From the NCBI GenBank assembly GCA_938016265.1, contig CALLWB010000056.1:1-64000 (forward strand): DNA of 64,000 nucleotides, in the 5' to 3' direction. The notes under the pieces were generated by a model, which worked only from the letters and a program-made list of their open reading frames with translations, was not told the origin of the DNA and ran no database searches. Both the position numbers and the translations under genes were made by a program. Below are positions 33,922-42,728 of the stretch, piece by piece (the first letter of the stretch is position 1; the number at the start of each line of letters is the position of its first letter). This DNA comes from an uncultured Saprospiraceae bacterium (GTDB lineage: Bacteria > Bacteroidota > Bacteroidia > Chitinophagales > Saprospiraceae).

Positions 33922-35874
33922 TTACCTAATTGCACCATTGGTGTTTAGGATTTCAGAGTATTCCTGCTCGATCTTTTTCATTTTCATCTGCACCTTCATC
34001 AGCTTTAATACCTTGTCCATATCATTATTGTCCTGTGCCTCTTTTATCTGACTGGTAAGTTTGATATTAAGACGTTTTGCCTTACTCCATTTCAGACGAT
34101 CCATAGAGTTTTTGGTATCTTTTACATAGTTTTTCTCTGGCATCGGCTGTGTCTGGAGAGGATTCAAGTGTTTTTCTTCCCAGTTTTTACTGTATTCATA
34201 GGGGGTTGTCAATGCAGCGACGGCAAGCTTATTAATTTCTGGATTGTGATGCCGGATAAAGTATTCCTGTGAAAGAGACTTTTGAGACTTTAGCCGTTCC
34301 AGGCATTCATAAATAATGAATTTGCAAAGATCATTGTCAATCTCGTCAATCACTTCTTCGATGTTTGAAAGAATATAATGCGCAACCGTCACCTCTTCTT
34401 CCATTTTTTCCTCCCCATATGCCATCAATAATCCAATGAGGTGCTTTTCCCTTATCTGATCATCCAGGACCATTTTTTTACTAGGAGGTTGCTGAATAGC
34501 GGGTCCTTGCTCCGGCAGAAAATCTGGTGGGGGAGTGTTGTCTCTTTCTCTATCTGCTCTTTTTTTCCTTTTATTCATTTCGGCAAGCGTGACTTTGTTG
34601 GTCTCGGCTACCAAAACCCCCTCGTCTACTTCAAGCCTTGTCGCGCATTCCTTGACAAAGACAGATCGCTTTAAAGGATCAGGGATCTTTGCAATACTGT
34701 TGACAATGTCTTTTATTAAGTTTGTCTTCTTTATCGGATCACCCTTCGCCTCTTCTAGCAGCAAATTGGTTTTGAAGAGAATAAAATCCTGTGCATTAGA
34801 ATCGATATACTCTTGAAAAACCGTTATTCCGACCTTCTGTAAATAGCTGTCAGGATCCTCTTTATCTGGTAGAAGAACGATTTTTACATTCATATCTTGC
34901 TCAAGCACAAGATCTAGCCCGCGGAGCGCTGCTTTTACTCCAGCAGGATCACCATCATATAGAATCTTAATGTTTGGTGTATACCTTTTTATTAAGCCAA
35001 TCTGTCCTTCGGTAAGTGATGTTCCGGAGGAGGCGACTACATGTTCGATCCCTGCTTGGTGAAGAGAAATGACGTCAGTATAACCTTCTACAAGAATACA
35101 CTCATCAAATTGACGGATGGCCCGACGTGCGAAGAACGCACCATATAATACTTTACTTTTATTGTAAATCTCCGATTCTGGCGTATTGATATACTTCGGT
35201 GCTTTGACGTCCTTAGACATAATCCGCCCTCCAAAACCAACCACTTTTCCGGTAAGGTTGTGAATGGCGAATTGTACTCTATTTCTAAAGAAATCCCGAT
35301 TCCCATCTTTGGACGTCAGGCCTGCCTGGATCAGCATTTCTGGTTTGTATCCTGTATTTATAGCATTTAGAGTAAAAGCATTTTTTGTGTTGGGGGCATA
35401 ACCCAGACCGAATTTTTTAAGTATTTCTTCCCGAAATCCTCGTTCCTTAAAATAGCTTAATCCGATACTCTTGCCTTCTTCCGTTTCAAAAAGCTGTTTT
35501 TGGTAGAAATCTTTGGCATATTCAGTGATCAGATAAAGGCTGTCATACAGTTGTTTTTCCTGCCGCTGTTCATCGGTCGTTTGTATTTCGTCTAACTCGA
35601 TATTATATTTTGCGGCTAGATGTCTCAATGCTTCGGGATAAGTCATATTTTCATGTTCCATAATGAAATTGACGGCATTCCCACCATTTCCACATCCGAA
35701 ACATTTATAGATATTCTTAGCAGGAGAGACAGTGAAGGAAGGCGTTTTTTCGTGATGGAAAGGGCAGACCCCTAAAAGATTCACCCCACGTTTTTTTAAG
35801 GTGATATAGTCGCCAACTACCTCTTCGATTTTGGCTGCTTCAAATATTTCTCCTATGTTTTTTTGACTTATCAA
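33922..35874 (-). CDS. dnaG: DNA primase DnaG
   Basis: 650 residues from a TTG start at 35874: an in-frame stop occurs seven codons upstream and no ATG or GTG lies between, while the conserved primase N-terminus begins exactly here (ISQKNIGEIFEAAKIEEVVGDYI). The zinc-binding domain CPFHHEKTPSF...CFGCGNGG (CHC2) is at residues 38-66, followed by the RNA-polymerase core and Toprim domain (LVEGYTDVISLHQAGI, ILYDGDPAGVKAA with its acidic residues), and a helical C-terminal domain that should bind the replicative helicase. Makes RNA primers at replication forks. The 36066-36257 candidate RNA lies just upstream in the opposite orientation. Confidence 0.95.
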   Translation of the reverse strand: MISQKNIGEIFEAAKIEEVVGDYITLKKRGVNLLGVCPFHHEKTPSFTVSPAKNIYKCFGCGNGGNAVNFIMEHENMTYPEALRHLAAKYNIELDEIQTTDEQRQEKQLYDSLYLITEYAKDFYQKQLFETEEGKSIGLSYFKERGFREEILKKFGLGYAPNTKNAFTLNAINTGYKPEMLIQAGLTSKDGNRDFFRNRVQFAIHNLTGKVVGFGGRIMSKDVKAPKYINTPESEIYNKSKVLYGAFFARRAIRQFDECILVEGYTDVISLHQAGIEHVVASSGTSLTEGQIGLIKRYTPNIKILYDGDPAGVKAALRGLDLVLEQDMNVKIVLLPDKEDPDSYLQKVGITVFQEYIDSNAQDFILFKTNLLLEEAKGDPIKKTNLIKDIVNSIAKIPDPLKRSVFVKECATRLEVDEGVLVAETNKVTLAEMNKRKKRADRERDNTPPPDFLPEQGPAIQQPPSKKMVLDDQIREKHLIGLLMAYGEEKMEEEVTVAHYILSNIEEVIDEIDNDLCKFIIYECLERLKSQKSLSQEYFIRHHNPEINKLAVAALTTPYEYSKNWEEKHLNPLQTQPMPEKNYVKDTKNSMDRLKWSKAKRLNIKLTSQIKEAQDNNDMDKVLKLMKVQMKMKKIEQEYSEILNTNGAIR

Positions 35875-36051
35875 CTTGTTGCTACCTGAATTTTATTAGT
35901 TATTTGAATTTTGGAAAGCACTTCTTTTTTAGAAGAAAACACCCCATTAGCCATTCTTAAGCCATAAATATACAGCTTTACAATCAATCAATTACACACT
36001 AAAAATGAACATTTCGGTTTTTTAACATATAGATAACACTTGTTCTGACAA

Positions 36052-36257
36052 CATCTTTGCGGCATATAGCGTTTTAATGTTAAAGAATTGTAAAAATAAA
36101 TAGCTCAATACTTTTTGGCATAGTATATGCAATATTGAAGACAAGAAACATAATCATTGAAGAATGATTCAAAATATAACGGTTCTCAAATGAACTAAAG
36201 ATGGTGTTCTCATAGTGTGGACCGCTCCCAAATCAAAGATTTGTGGGGCGGTTTTTT
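36052..36257 (+). ncRNA. Candidate small RNA between dnaG and the HD gene
   Basis: The plus strand carries a strong terminator (36219-36256) although both neighbouring genes are on the minus strand, so something is probably transcribed on plus here. A -7-like box CATCTTTG at 36052-36059 (one base off TAnnTTTG) would give an RNA of about 190 nt. Inside are short hairpins (GCATA/TATGC near 36118, AATCATT/AATGATT near 36155). No ORF longer than about 9 codons. The size would suit 6S RNA, but I cannot fold it or match a family. Confidence 0.3.
36219..36256 (+). terminator. Plus-strand intrinsic terminator with no annotated plus gene upstream
   Basis: The stem combines ACCGC/GCGGT and CCC/GGG pairs with AAATC/GATTT, followed by a seven-T run. 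The T-tract lies only on the plus side, so it does not serve the minus-strand HD gene. Confidence 0.65.
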
Positions 36258-36273
36258 TATTTATGTCGTTTTT

Positions 36274-38388
36274 TTATTCAGTTTTGGAGGGTTTAATTTC
36301 CTCTGGGTATTCGATTCGGACATGATGAATGCTTTTCAGGAGCTTTTTGAAAACCCGTTTGCAAGACTCCAATTCCTCGAAAGAGAGCTCAGAATCAACA
36401 AATTGCTTGTTTTCTATTTTCGAGTTTACGATTTTGTCTACTATATCATTGATTGATTGCTCGGTTGGATTTCTTAGACTTTTTGAAGCTGCTTCCACTG
36501 AGTCAGCTACCATTAGAATGGATTCTTCCTTCGTTTTAGGATTTGGTCCAGGATAGCGGAACAGACTTTCATCAATTGTTTCATCAGGATTGTTTTTCTG
36601 GTAATTTCGATAAAAATATTCGACGCGAGTCGTGCCATGATGTGTTTTAATGAAATTGATAATCACCCAGGGCAACCCTTCCTTTTTAGCCATCTTTACG
36701 CCTTCTGTTACATGGTCGATAATGGCCTTTGCACTTTGTGTTTCATCCATTTCATCGTGTGGATTCTGGCCATTTTGATTTTCGATAAAATTGAGAGGGG
36801 CGATCATTTTGCCGATATCGTGATATAAGGCAGCGACTTTGACCAAGAGCGAGTTGGCTCCGATTTCCTTAGCAGCGGCCTCTGATAAATTGGCCACTTG
36901 CAGGCTGTGTTGTAAGGTGCCGGGAGCATTAATGGAAAGTTCCCTCAACAAAGGTTTGTCCATGTCTGAAAGTTCAACAAGCGTAATTTCAGAAGTAAAT
37001 CCGAAAACTTTTTCGATAAGCGGGATCAAAGGGTAGGAGATCAGTGTCAAAAAGACATTCATCGCTAGCCAGCCATGAGTAAACCCATGTGTACCCATAG
37101 ACAACCGTTCGATAGACCCTTCTTCTATAAGTGAAAGCCCTAAATAGGCTCCTTGATAAACAAGGAACAAATAGAATATGGAAATGAAAAATTTAGAGAT
37201 ATATCGTGTCCGAACATTCGCTAAAACAACAACAATACCGGCAAGAATTTGAACAAAAGTAAACTCATAGCCGAGTGGGGATAAGAAACTGGCTATCAAT
37301 ATGACAATGATGTGGGTAAATAAGGCCAACCGAGCATTATAAAAATTCTTTATGATAATAGGGACAATACAAAAGGGAAGAACATACAAGCTGATCATTT
37401 CATACTTGACCGCAAGATAGACTGCATAGCTAAACAGGATAAGCCACATCAACAAGAAAATCCATTGACGTAGGCTTCTAAATATTGTAGGGTTATGTCC
37501 CTTCACAAAAGCAACAAAGACCCCCATTATCAAACTAGTAAGCAGAAAATATCCAAAAAATATCCAATTGGCACTTTTGTCCTGTGTTACTTTAGTCTTG
37601 TAAGCTTCTTTAAACGATGTCAGCTCTTGGTGGATCTCATCTGTGATAATTCCCTGGCGTCTGATAATTACCTGATCTTTTTTGACCATTCCTCTGGAGT
37701 ACGTGATATCATTGGCCAGCGACTGTTTATAGAGTTGTTGAGTGATCGAATCACTGTAAATCAAATTGGGCGCTAGCACCTTCTGTATCGGATCCAGTAA
37801 AAACTGACAGTTTTTGAAACCACAATCTGCTAGCATATCAACAATGGGCTGATTTACGGTACGAGTAGTGTAAAGGCTGGAAAGTGGCCGCTTTTTGCTT
37901 GTGTTTTTTTCAAGGACATTTATGACAAAATCAGATTCGGACTCAAGATGCTTCAGATCTAATTTTATGATTCCCTTACGGTAAATACTATCGATTAAGC
38001 TTAAACCAAACCGCAGGTAGGCCGCTTCATTCTCCACAATATCTTTGTATAGTGAATCAGAATAGGGCATTGCAATCTTAGATTGTACTAATTGTGTAAA
38101 ATCATTCTTTTTTTGGGAAATCAATTCAGAATTGTAGACGTAATAGGGGTGGAAATTTTTGTCTAAAAGGGCGATTTCTTTTTCTATCTCCTGGTCGGTC
38201 TTCTTAATTGGGAAGTCAAAGGGGGACCGCAAGTCAGCATAAGTCCAGGTCTGCCCCTTTGCAAAATTGTATTTAAATTTGACGTTGTTTGGAAACAAAG
38301 AACTGATCAACAGCACTACCAACGCAGCTAACAGATAATTCGTAAACTCAGGAATTTTCGCCAACAATTTTGTGAAAAATGATTTCAT
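36274..38388 (-). CDS. 7TM-HD family phosphohydrolase (PgpH-like)
   Basis: 704 residues from the ATG at 38388 (an in-frame TTG at 38424 is less likely). One N-terminal helix, a periplasmic 7TMR-HDED domain of about 240 residues, seven transmembrane helices (about 270-470) and a cytoplasmic HDIG domain: GTLQHSLQVANLSEAAAKEIGAN, then VAALYHDIGKM (HD metal motif) and a second His-Asp-rich part IIDHVTEGVKMAKKEGLP, IINFIKTHHGTT. In Listeria PgpH the family hydrolyses c-di-AMP; the Bacteroidota members are probably nucleotide phosphohydrolases too, by homology. A small ORF ends 40 bp upstream on the same strand. Confidence 0.9.
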   Translation of the reverse strand: MKSFFTKLLAKIPEFTNYLLAALVVLLISSLFPNNVKFKYNFAKGQTWTYADLRSPFDFPIKKTDQEIEKEIALLDKNFHPYYVYNSELISQKKNDFTQLVQSKIAMPYSDSLYKDIVENEAAYLRFGLSLIDSIYRKGIIKLDLKHLESESDFVINVLEKNTSKKRPLSSLYTTRTVNQPIVDMLADCGFKNCQFLLDPIQKVLAPNLIYSDSITQQLYKQSLANDITYSRGMVKKDQVIIRRQGIITDEIHQELTSFKEAYKTKVTQDKSANWIFFGYFLLTSLIMGVFVAFVKGHNPTIFRSLRQWIFLLMWLILFSYAVYLAVKYEMISLYVLPFCIVPIIIKNFYNARLALFTHIIVILIASFLSPLGYEFTFVQILAGIVVVLANVRTRYISKFFISIFYLFLVYQGAYLGLSLIEEGSIERLSMGTHGFTHGWLAMNVFLTLISYPLIPLIEKVFGFTSEITLVELSDMDKPLLRELSINAPGTLQHSLQVANLSEAAAKEIGANSLLVKVAALYHDIGKMIAPLNFIENQNGQNPHDEMDETQSAKAIIDHVTEGVKMAKKEGLPWVIINFIKTHHGTTRVEYFYRNYQKNNPDETIDESLFRYPGPNPKTKEESILMVADSVEAASKSLRNPTEQSINDIVDKIVNSKIENKQFVDSELSFEELESCKRVFKKLLKSIHHVRIEYPEEIKPSKTE

Positions 38389-38428
38389 GACTGGCAAATA
38401 TCGTTGATTTTTAGTGTAATCCAATGTT

Positions 38429-38602
38429 TTAATCCCAATTCATATACGGAGGTTTTCGTTTTAGGTTGAAAATACCCTCAATTAGCTTAATACACTCCGC
38501 CGTCGATGTTCCTTCACCTTTTGGATTGCCGAAAGTCGGAACACATTCAAAACTCTGCGAGATCATGAAGGAATCTTGATTCTTTTTACTACTTCCCACC
38601 AA
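38429..38602 (-). CDS. Small hypothetical ORF upstream of the HD gene (57 residues, or 45 from internal ATG)
   Basis: Open frame between a stop and 38429 with possible starts TTG 38602, GTG 38599 or ATG 38566. The product ends TAECIKLIEGIFNLKRKPPY, then MNWD. Its composition looks protein-like, with a small acidic/basic C-terminus, and it lies 40 bp upstream of the HD gene on the same strand. I do not recognise a family; it could be a remnant of a longer gene. Its upstream end approaches the divergent thiolase promoter. Confidence 0.35.
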   Translation of the reverse strand: MVGSSKKNQDSFMISQSFECVPTFGNPKGEGTSTAECIKLIEGIFNLKRKPPYMNWD

Positions 38603-38609
38603 AAATCTT

Positions 38610-38617
38610 TACTTTTG
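38610..38617 (+). promoter_or_regulatory. -7 box of the thiolase gene
   Basis: TACTTTTG, an exact TAnnTTTG match, 23 nt before the ATG at 38641. Confidence 0.45.
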
Positions 38618-38640
38618 CACGAAATAAAACATCAAAAAAT

Positions 38641-39828
38641 ATGAGAGAAGTATATATTATGTCTGTTGCTCGAACACCGATCGGTAATTTGAGTGGCGCA
38701 CTTTCCAAACTAACAGCAATTGATCTTGGCAAAACTGCAATTAAAGCAGCCGTCGAACGTGCTGGTATCACTCCAGACCAAGTTCAAGAAGTCTACATGG
38801 GCAACGTACTACAAGCAAACGTCGGCCAAGCACCTGCCAGACAAGCAGCATTAGCCGCAGGTATTTCAAACAGCACCCCGTGTACTACGGTAAATAAGGT
38901 TTGTTCTTCTGGAATGAAGGCAATTATGTTCGCAGCACAGTCTATCGCCCTAGGAGATAATGATATTATGGTCGCCGGAGGTATGGAAAGCATGAGCAAT
39001 GCTCCTCACTACCTCCCCTCAGGAAGAACAGGAATCCGTTATGGAAATGGCCAAATAATTGATGGCATCGTAAGAGATGGCTTACAAGATCCTTATGATG
39101 GTTCTATGATGGGAATTTGCGGAGAAGTTTGTTCCAAGGACAAAAAGATTGGACGCAAAGAACAAGATGACTATGCTTACGAATCGTACGTTCGTGCACG
39201 CGCAGCCTACGATAAAGGTTATTTCAATGACGAGATTGTCAATGTGGAAGTTCCACAACGTCGCAAAGACCCCATCGTAGTAAGCAGAGATGAAGAGGTA
39301 GATAATGGAAGAATTGCTTCTAGAGAAGGTTTGGACAAATTACGTCCTGCATTTGATAAGGAAGGAACTATCACCGCAGCAAATGCTTCTAAGATCAATG
39401 ATGGCGGAGCCGCTATCGTTTTGATGAGCAAAGAAAAAGCAGAAGAGTTAGGCTTAAAGCCAATAGCAAAAATTCTTAGTTATGCGGACGCAGCACAAGA
39501 ACCTATTTGGTTTACAACAACCCCCGCACTTGCTATGCCGAAAGCACTGAAAAAAGCAGGGCTTTCCGTCAGTGATATTGATGCATTTGAAATCAATGAG
39601 GCATTTTCTGTAGTTGCACTAGCAAATATGCAAGCCTTGGATCTGGATCATGAGAAAGTGAATGTTTTTGGTGGTGCAGTTAGTATGGGACACCCAATTG
39701 GCGTCTCCGGATGTCGGATTGTAATTACACTGTTGTCTGTGCTGAAGCACAAAGGAGGCAAACGTGGGCTAGCAGGAATCTGTAATGGCGGCGGTGGTGC
39801 TTCTGCTATGACGGTCGAATTGGTGTAG
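38641..39828 (+). CDS. Acetyl-CoA C-acetyltransferase (thiolase)
   Basis: 395 residues, full-length thiolase: N-terminal VYIMSVARTPIGNLSGAL, nucleophile Cys in KVCSSGMKA (near residue 88), C-terminal GHPIGVSGCRI with the active-site His, and CNGGGGASAMTVE with the second catalytic Cys. Condenses two acetyl-CoA to acetoacetyl-CoA or the reverse in fatty-acid beta-oxidation or ketone metabolism. Biosynthetic (PhaA/AtoB) and degradative types cannot be separated by eye. Monocistronic, with its own -7 box and terminator. Confidence 0.93.
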   Translation: MREVYIMSVARTPIGNLSGALSKLTAIDLGKTAIKAAVERAGITPDQVQEVYMGNVLQANVGQAPARQAALAAGISNSTPCTTVNKVCSSGMKAIMFAAQSIALGDNDIMVAGGMESMSNAPHYLPSGRTGIRYGNGQIIDGIVRDGLQDPYDGSMMGICGEVCSKDKKIGRKEQDDYAYESYVRARAAYDKGYFNDEIVNVEVPQRRKDPIVVSRDEEVDNGRIASREGLDKLRPAFDKEGTITAANASKINDGGAAIVLMSKEKAEELGLKPIAKILSYADAAQEPIWFTTTPALAMPKALKKAGLSVSDIDAFEINEAFSVVALANMQALDLDHEKVNVFGGAVSMGHPIGVSGCRIVITLLSVLKHKGGKRGLAGICNGGGGASAMTVELV

Positions 39829-39943
39829 TAAGATGTCCCCAGTATTTTTTTGATAGGAATAATAATCCTTCTAAAAACAATAATATAACCTTTTGACGCT
39901 AATCTAATCATTAGGCTCCTGTGAAATAGACAGGAAAAATAAA

Positions 39944-39983
39944 TCTAAAAAACCGGCAAGAGCAAATTCTTTCCGGTTTTTTT
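39944..39983 (+). terminator. Intrinsic terminator of the thiolase gene
   Basis: An AAAAAACCGG/CCGGTTTTTT stem (39947-39956 with 39973-39982) extended by AAGA/TCTT, followed by T-residues. Confidence 0.75.
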
Positions 39984-40160
39984 ATGCTCAAGAATAAATA
40001 CTCAGGTGATAAAATATTTTACTCAGTTAAAATTTTCTTAACAATATTTTACTGTGAAATTTTATTCAGAATTTTAAGGGGATCCTAATTTTTTGAAGGA
40101 TCTCCTGAAATTTTTGAATCGATTTTGATAGAAAAAATTATGGTTTGACTAGAATAAAAA

Positions 40161-40275
40161 CGTAACACGGATTGGCGACTTCAGTCGCCTGACACATTAA
40201 AACGATAATATAGATTGTCCAGATAGAATTGACCGACAGCTCGTTTCAGGCGACTGAAGTTGCCGAAACGTAATA
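40161..40275. repeat. REPIN-like inverted pair of palindromic repeats
   Basis: Arm 1 (40174-40192) and the reverse complement of arm 2 (40246-40264) are identical at 18 of 19 positions. Each arm is itself a hairpin (GGCGACT with AGTCGCC separated by two bases), so the pair forms two small hairpins in inverted orientation about 55 bp apart. This is the architecture of REP doublets (REPINs) mobilised by RAYT transposases. No RAYT gene is in the window. The flanking 39984-40160 and 40276-40328 show nothing else. Confidence 0.55.
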
Positions 40276-40328
40276 CGTACAATCTGTTGTCCCTATACAC
40301 GCTACAAAAATGTCCCCTACCAACTACC

Positions 40329-42497
40329 CTAAGGCAATTGCTCCATTTTATTTCGATTATTCCAGGTGATACTGCGATCTGCGGCATCTGTCGACCCACT
40401 CAAATCACAATCAGACAATAAGTAAGTGATGTCATTTCTATTGTTCCAGCATTCACTTCGATCGGCAGCATTTAGCTCGCCGTCTGCAAGGGCATCGCCC
40501 GCCCAGAGAAACTGAGTTCCTGTAGAAGCCTCTGCAGCGTCCGTTCCAAAAAGAGCAGACGTGGTAAAATCTAGGACACTATCCTCAGTTAATACGGTAG
40601 GATTCAACGTCATTACACCTAAGTGATTCCGATGCCGAACAGCTACATAATAGCTATCTGGAGTGGAGGAAAAGGTAAGATCACTAACCCCATCTTCTGC
40701 CATTATACTGCCATCGGTCATTAACAATCCGGCTTTAGTTTCAACCATGGTCGCAGCGTTCGTTTTGTCGCGTAGCTCTACGAGTACCCAGTCCACTACA
40801 GGATGAGCAGCAAGAACCGTAGCAGAAGTCTCTTCACTACCCACATGCATTCCTAATGCAGAATAAGGCTCCATCAAAGGAATAAGCCCATTGTCATTCA
40901 AGTTGGTCGCCATTAGCCCTGTGCTAGAAAGGTAAGGACCTTGAAGCATAACTTTTGCCGCCAATTGGACTGGAGGGGTATATTTAATATCAAGAAAAGG
41001 ACGGGCATCTTCCATATATTCTTCTAGAGATTCTGTCGTAATATCTGTATCTAAAACAGCATCCCCATCATTGAAGGTGACAAAATCACTAGTGCCACTT
41101 GCATTAGGAAAGGAAATCCTGAATTGTGTAGTTCCACTCGTATTGATGGCTGCAAGTCCAGAGGCATTCAAATCAATCCGAAGTGCATAGTTATTGCCGC
41201 TCACAGATCCGTGAAAGCAACCTGCATCAACAGCATCTGCAGGAGTAGTAGCATCATTGTTTTCTATTTCGATTTGTCCAAAAGAACCCTTCTTTACCTC
41301 CAAAATTGGTGCACCAAAAACAGCTTGATCACTAAAAGGATTGGCATTGGAAAGCCCGCTTCTTACTAGAAAAAGACTTACTTTATCTACAGTTGATCCA
41401 TCTGGTATCAAACTAGTGTCAAAAGACAGGATACCACTATAGGATCTGTTTGTGTTATTCCCAACTCTTACCCCATTTGTGTTGCTGTTTACTCCATTTG
41501 ACCAACCGTCCTCATTCCCTCCATTCGAGAAAATCGTGATATCTGGATTAGCTCGAAATTGTGGTATAAAGTGTGTCTTTGTTTGGTTGATAATTTTATA
41601 TTCATACCCATCCTCGTCAAGGTGAATAGGATCAAACCCGTTTCTGAAGTTAGATCGCAAAGCAGGTAAGGAAGGATTCCCACCATAAAATGTTGCACTG
41701 TATGGAGTAGTTTGTTCTGGATAGGGTAGTGTGCCGGGAGCGTTTGTCCCATCACCATAATAATAATGCATCAACCCAATAGCATTATCAAAATAAACTC
41801 CCGGTACAGAAACAATCTCATTGATCCGAAATGTTTCAATGGTAATCATCATCTGATTTAGTTCTGCATCGGTGATCAGATTGTTATTATCATAACTTAA
41901 ATCACGACGCTTCTGACAAGCATAAAACAGACAAGCAAATCCAGGGATACTAAAATTCACAAAATCATAACTAGAAATCAGAAACTCTACATCAGGGTGT
42001 ACTGCTTGAATGTCATTTATTATGACCATCGTATTGTTTTTCAACTCATCCAAAAGAGCAGCTTCTGCTCCAGGTACATCTTGATCCATGTTTTGATACC
42101 ATCCGCCTTCCGGTCTTCCAGCAAGCATATCATTGCCGCCAATACTCAAAACAACGGTTTTGATGGTTGGATTGGCAGTGATTTCATCGATTACATTGTT
42201 GATGTAGGGGAAATTGGCTTTATCTGCCCAATCTCTTGCAAGACTGCCAGAAACAGTATAAGCTGGTCCTGTATATCCAGGATTCGGACTAGAACCCAGC
42301 GGATTGCCTATGGCGTCTTTGTCGGCAAATCCAAATTTATCTAGTACAGGGTTGTATCTGCCATCGCTCCACATATATTCCGCCCAGGAATCACCAGCCA
42401 ATAGAATCGTCGGTTCACTGCTTCCGGTAGGACAAACTTGTGCAAAGGAATAAGCATAGAAAAATAGAATAAAAACAATAGGTAGAATTGATTTCAT
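40329..42497 (-). CDS. Secreted SGNH-type hydrolase with dockerin-like C-terminal module
   Basis: 722 residues. Signal peptide (MKSILPIVFILFFYAYSFAQ), then an SGNH/GDSL domain: block I LLAGDSWAEYMWSD (catalytic Ser in GDSW), block III SIGGNDML, block V FDPIHLDEDGYEY (Asp and His). A beta-sandwich follows (about 320-510), and after further beta-rich sequence the protein ends in a calcium-binding dockerin-like/EF-hand repeat: DGELNAADRSECWNNRND and LSGSTDAADRSITWNNRNK. The enzyme probably deacylates a polysaccharide or lipid on or outside the cell. The terminal module is typical of Saprospiraceae and may anchor it. Its substrate is unknown. Confidence 0.85.
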   Translation of the reverse strand: MKSILPIVFILFFYAYSFAQVCPTGSSEPTILLAGDSWAEYMWSDGRYNPVLDKFGFADKDAIGNPLGSSPNPGYTGPAYTVSGSLARDWADKANFPYINNVIDEITANPTIKTVVLSIGGNDMLAGRPEGGWYQNMDQDVPGAEAALLDELKNNTMVIINDIQAVHPDVEFLISSYDFVNFSIPGFACLFYACQKRRDLSYDNNNLITDAELNQMMITIETFRINEIVSVPGVYFDNAIGLMHYYYGDGTNAPGTLPYPEQTTPYSATFYGGNPSLPALRSNFRNGFDPIHLDEDGYEYKIINQTKTHFIPQFRANPDITIFSNGGNEDGWSNGVNSNTNGVRVGNNTNRSYSGILSFDTSLIPDGSTVDKVSLFLVRSGLSNANPFSDQAVFGAPILEVKKGSFGQIEIENNDATTPADAVDAGCFHGSVSGNNYALRIDLNASGLAAINTSGTTQFRISFPNASGTSDFVTFNDGDAVLDTDITTESLEEYMEDARPFLDIKYTPPVQLAAKVMLQGPYLSSTGLMATNLNDNGLIPLMEPYSALGMHVGSEETSATVLAAHPVVDWVLVELRDKTNAATMVETKAGLLMTDGSIMAEDGVSDLTFSSTPDSYYVAVRHRNHLGVMTLNPTVLTEDSVLDFTTSALFGTDAAEASTGTQFLWAGDALADGELNAADRSECWNNRNDITYLLSDCDLSGSTDAADRSITWNNRNKMEQLP

Positions 42498-42728
42498 AGT
42501 AGTAAAAAGGTAGATTAGGAAATATTTGAGTCCATAAAAATAAGATTTTTTTAAGTAATTTTTGGAGTAAATTAATAGTAAATCTTACAAGCCAACGCAT
42601 AGAAGGCGGATAAATGGAGCACAGGAAGAATTAAATTTTTCCTATTCCCAATCAAAAAAAGTAAATCTCCTACGTTGAATTCCAGAAAAGTCTATCAAAT
42701 TGTTTAATTTTCGCCTTCAATTCAATAT

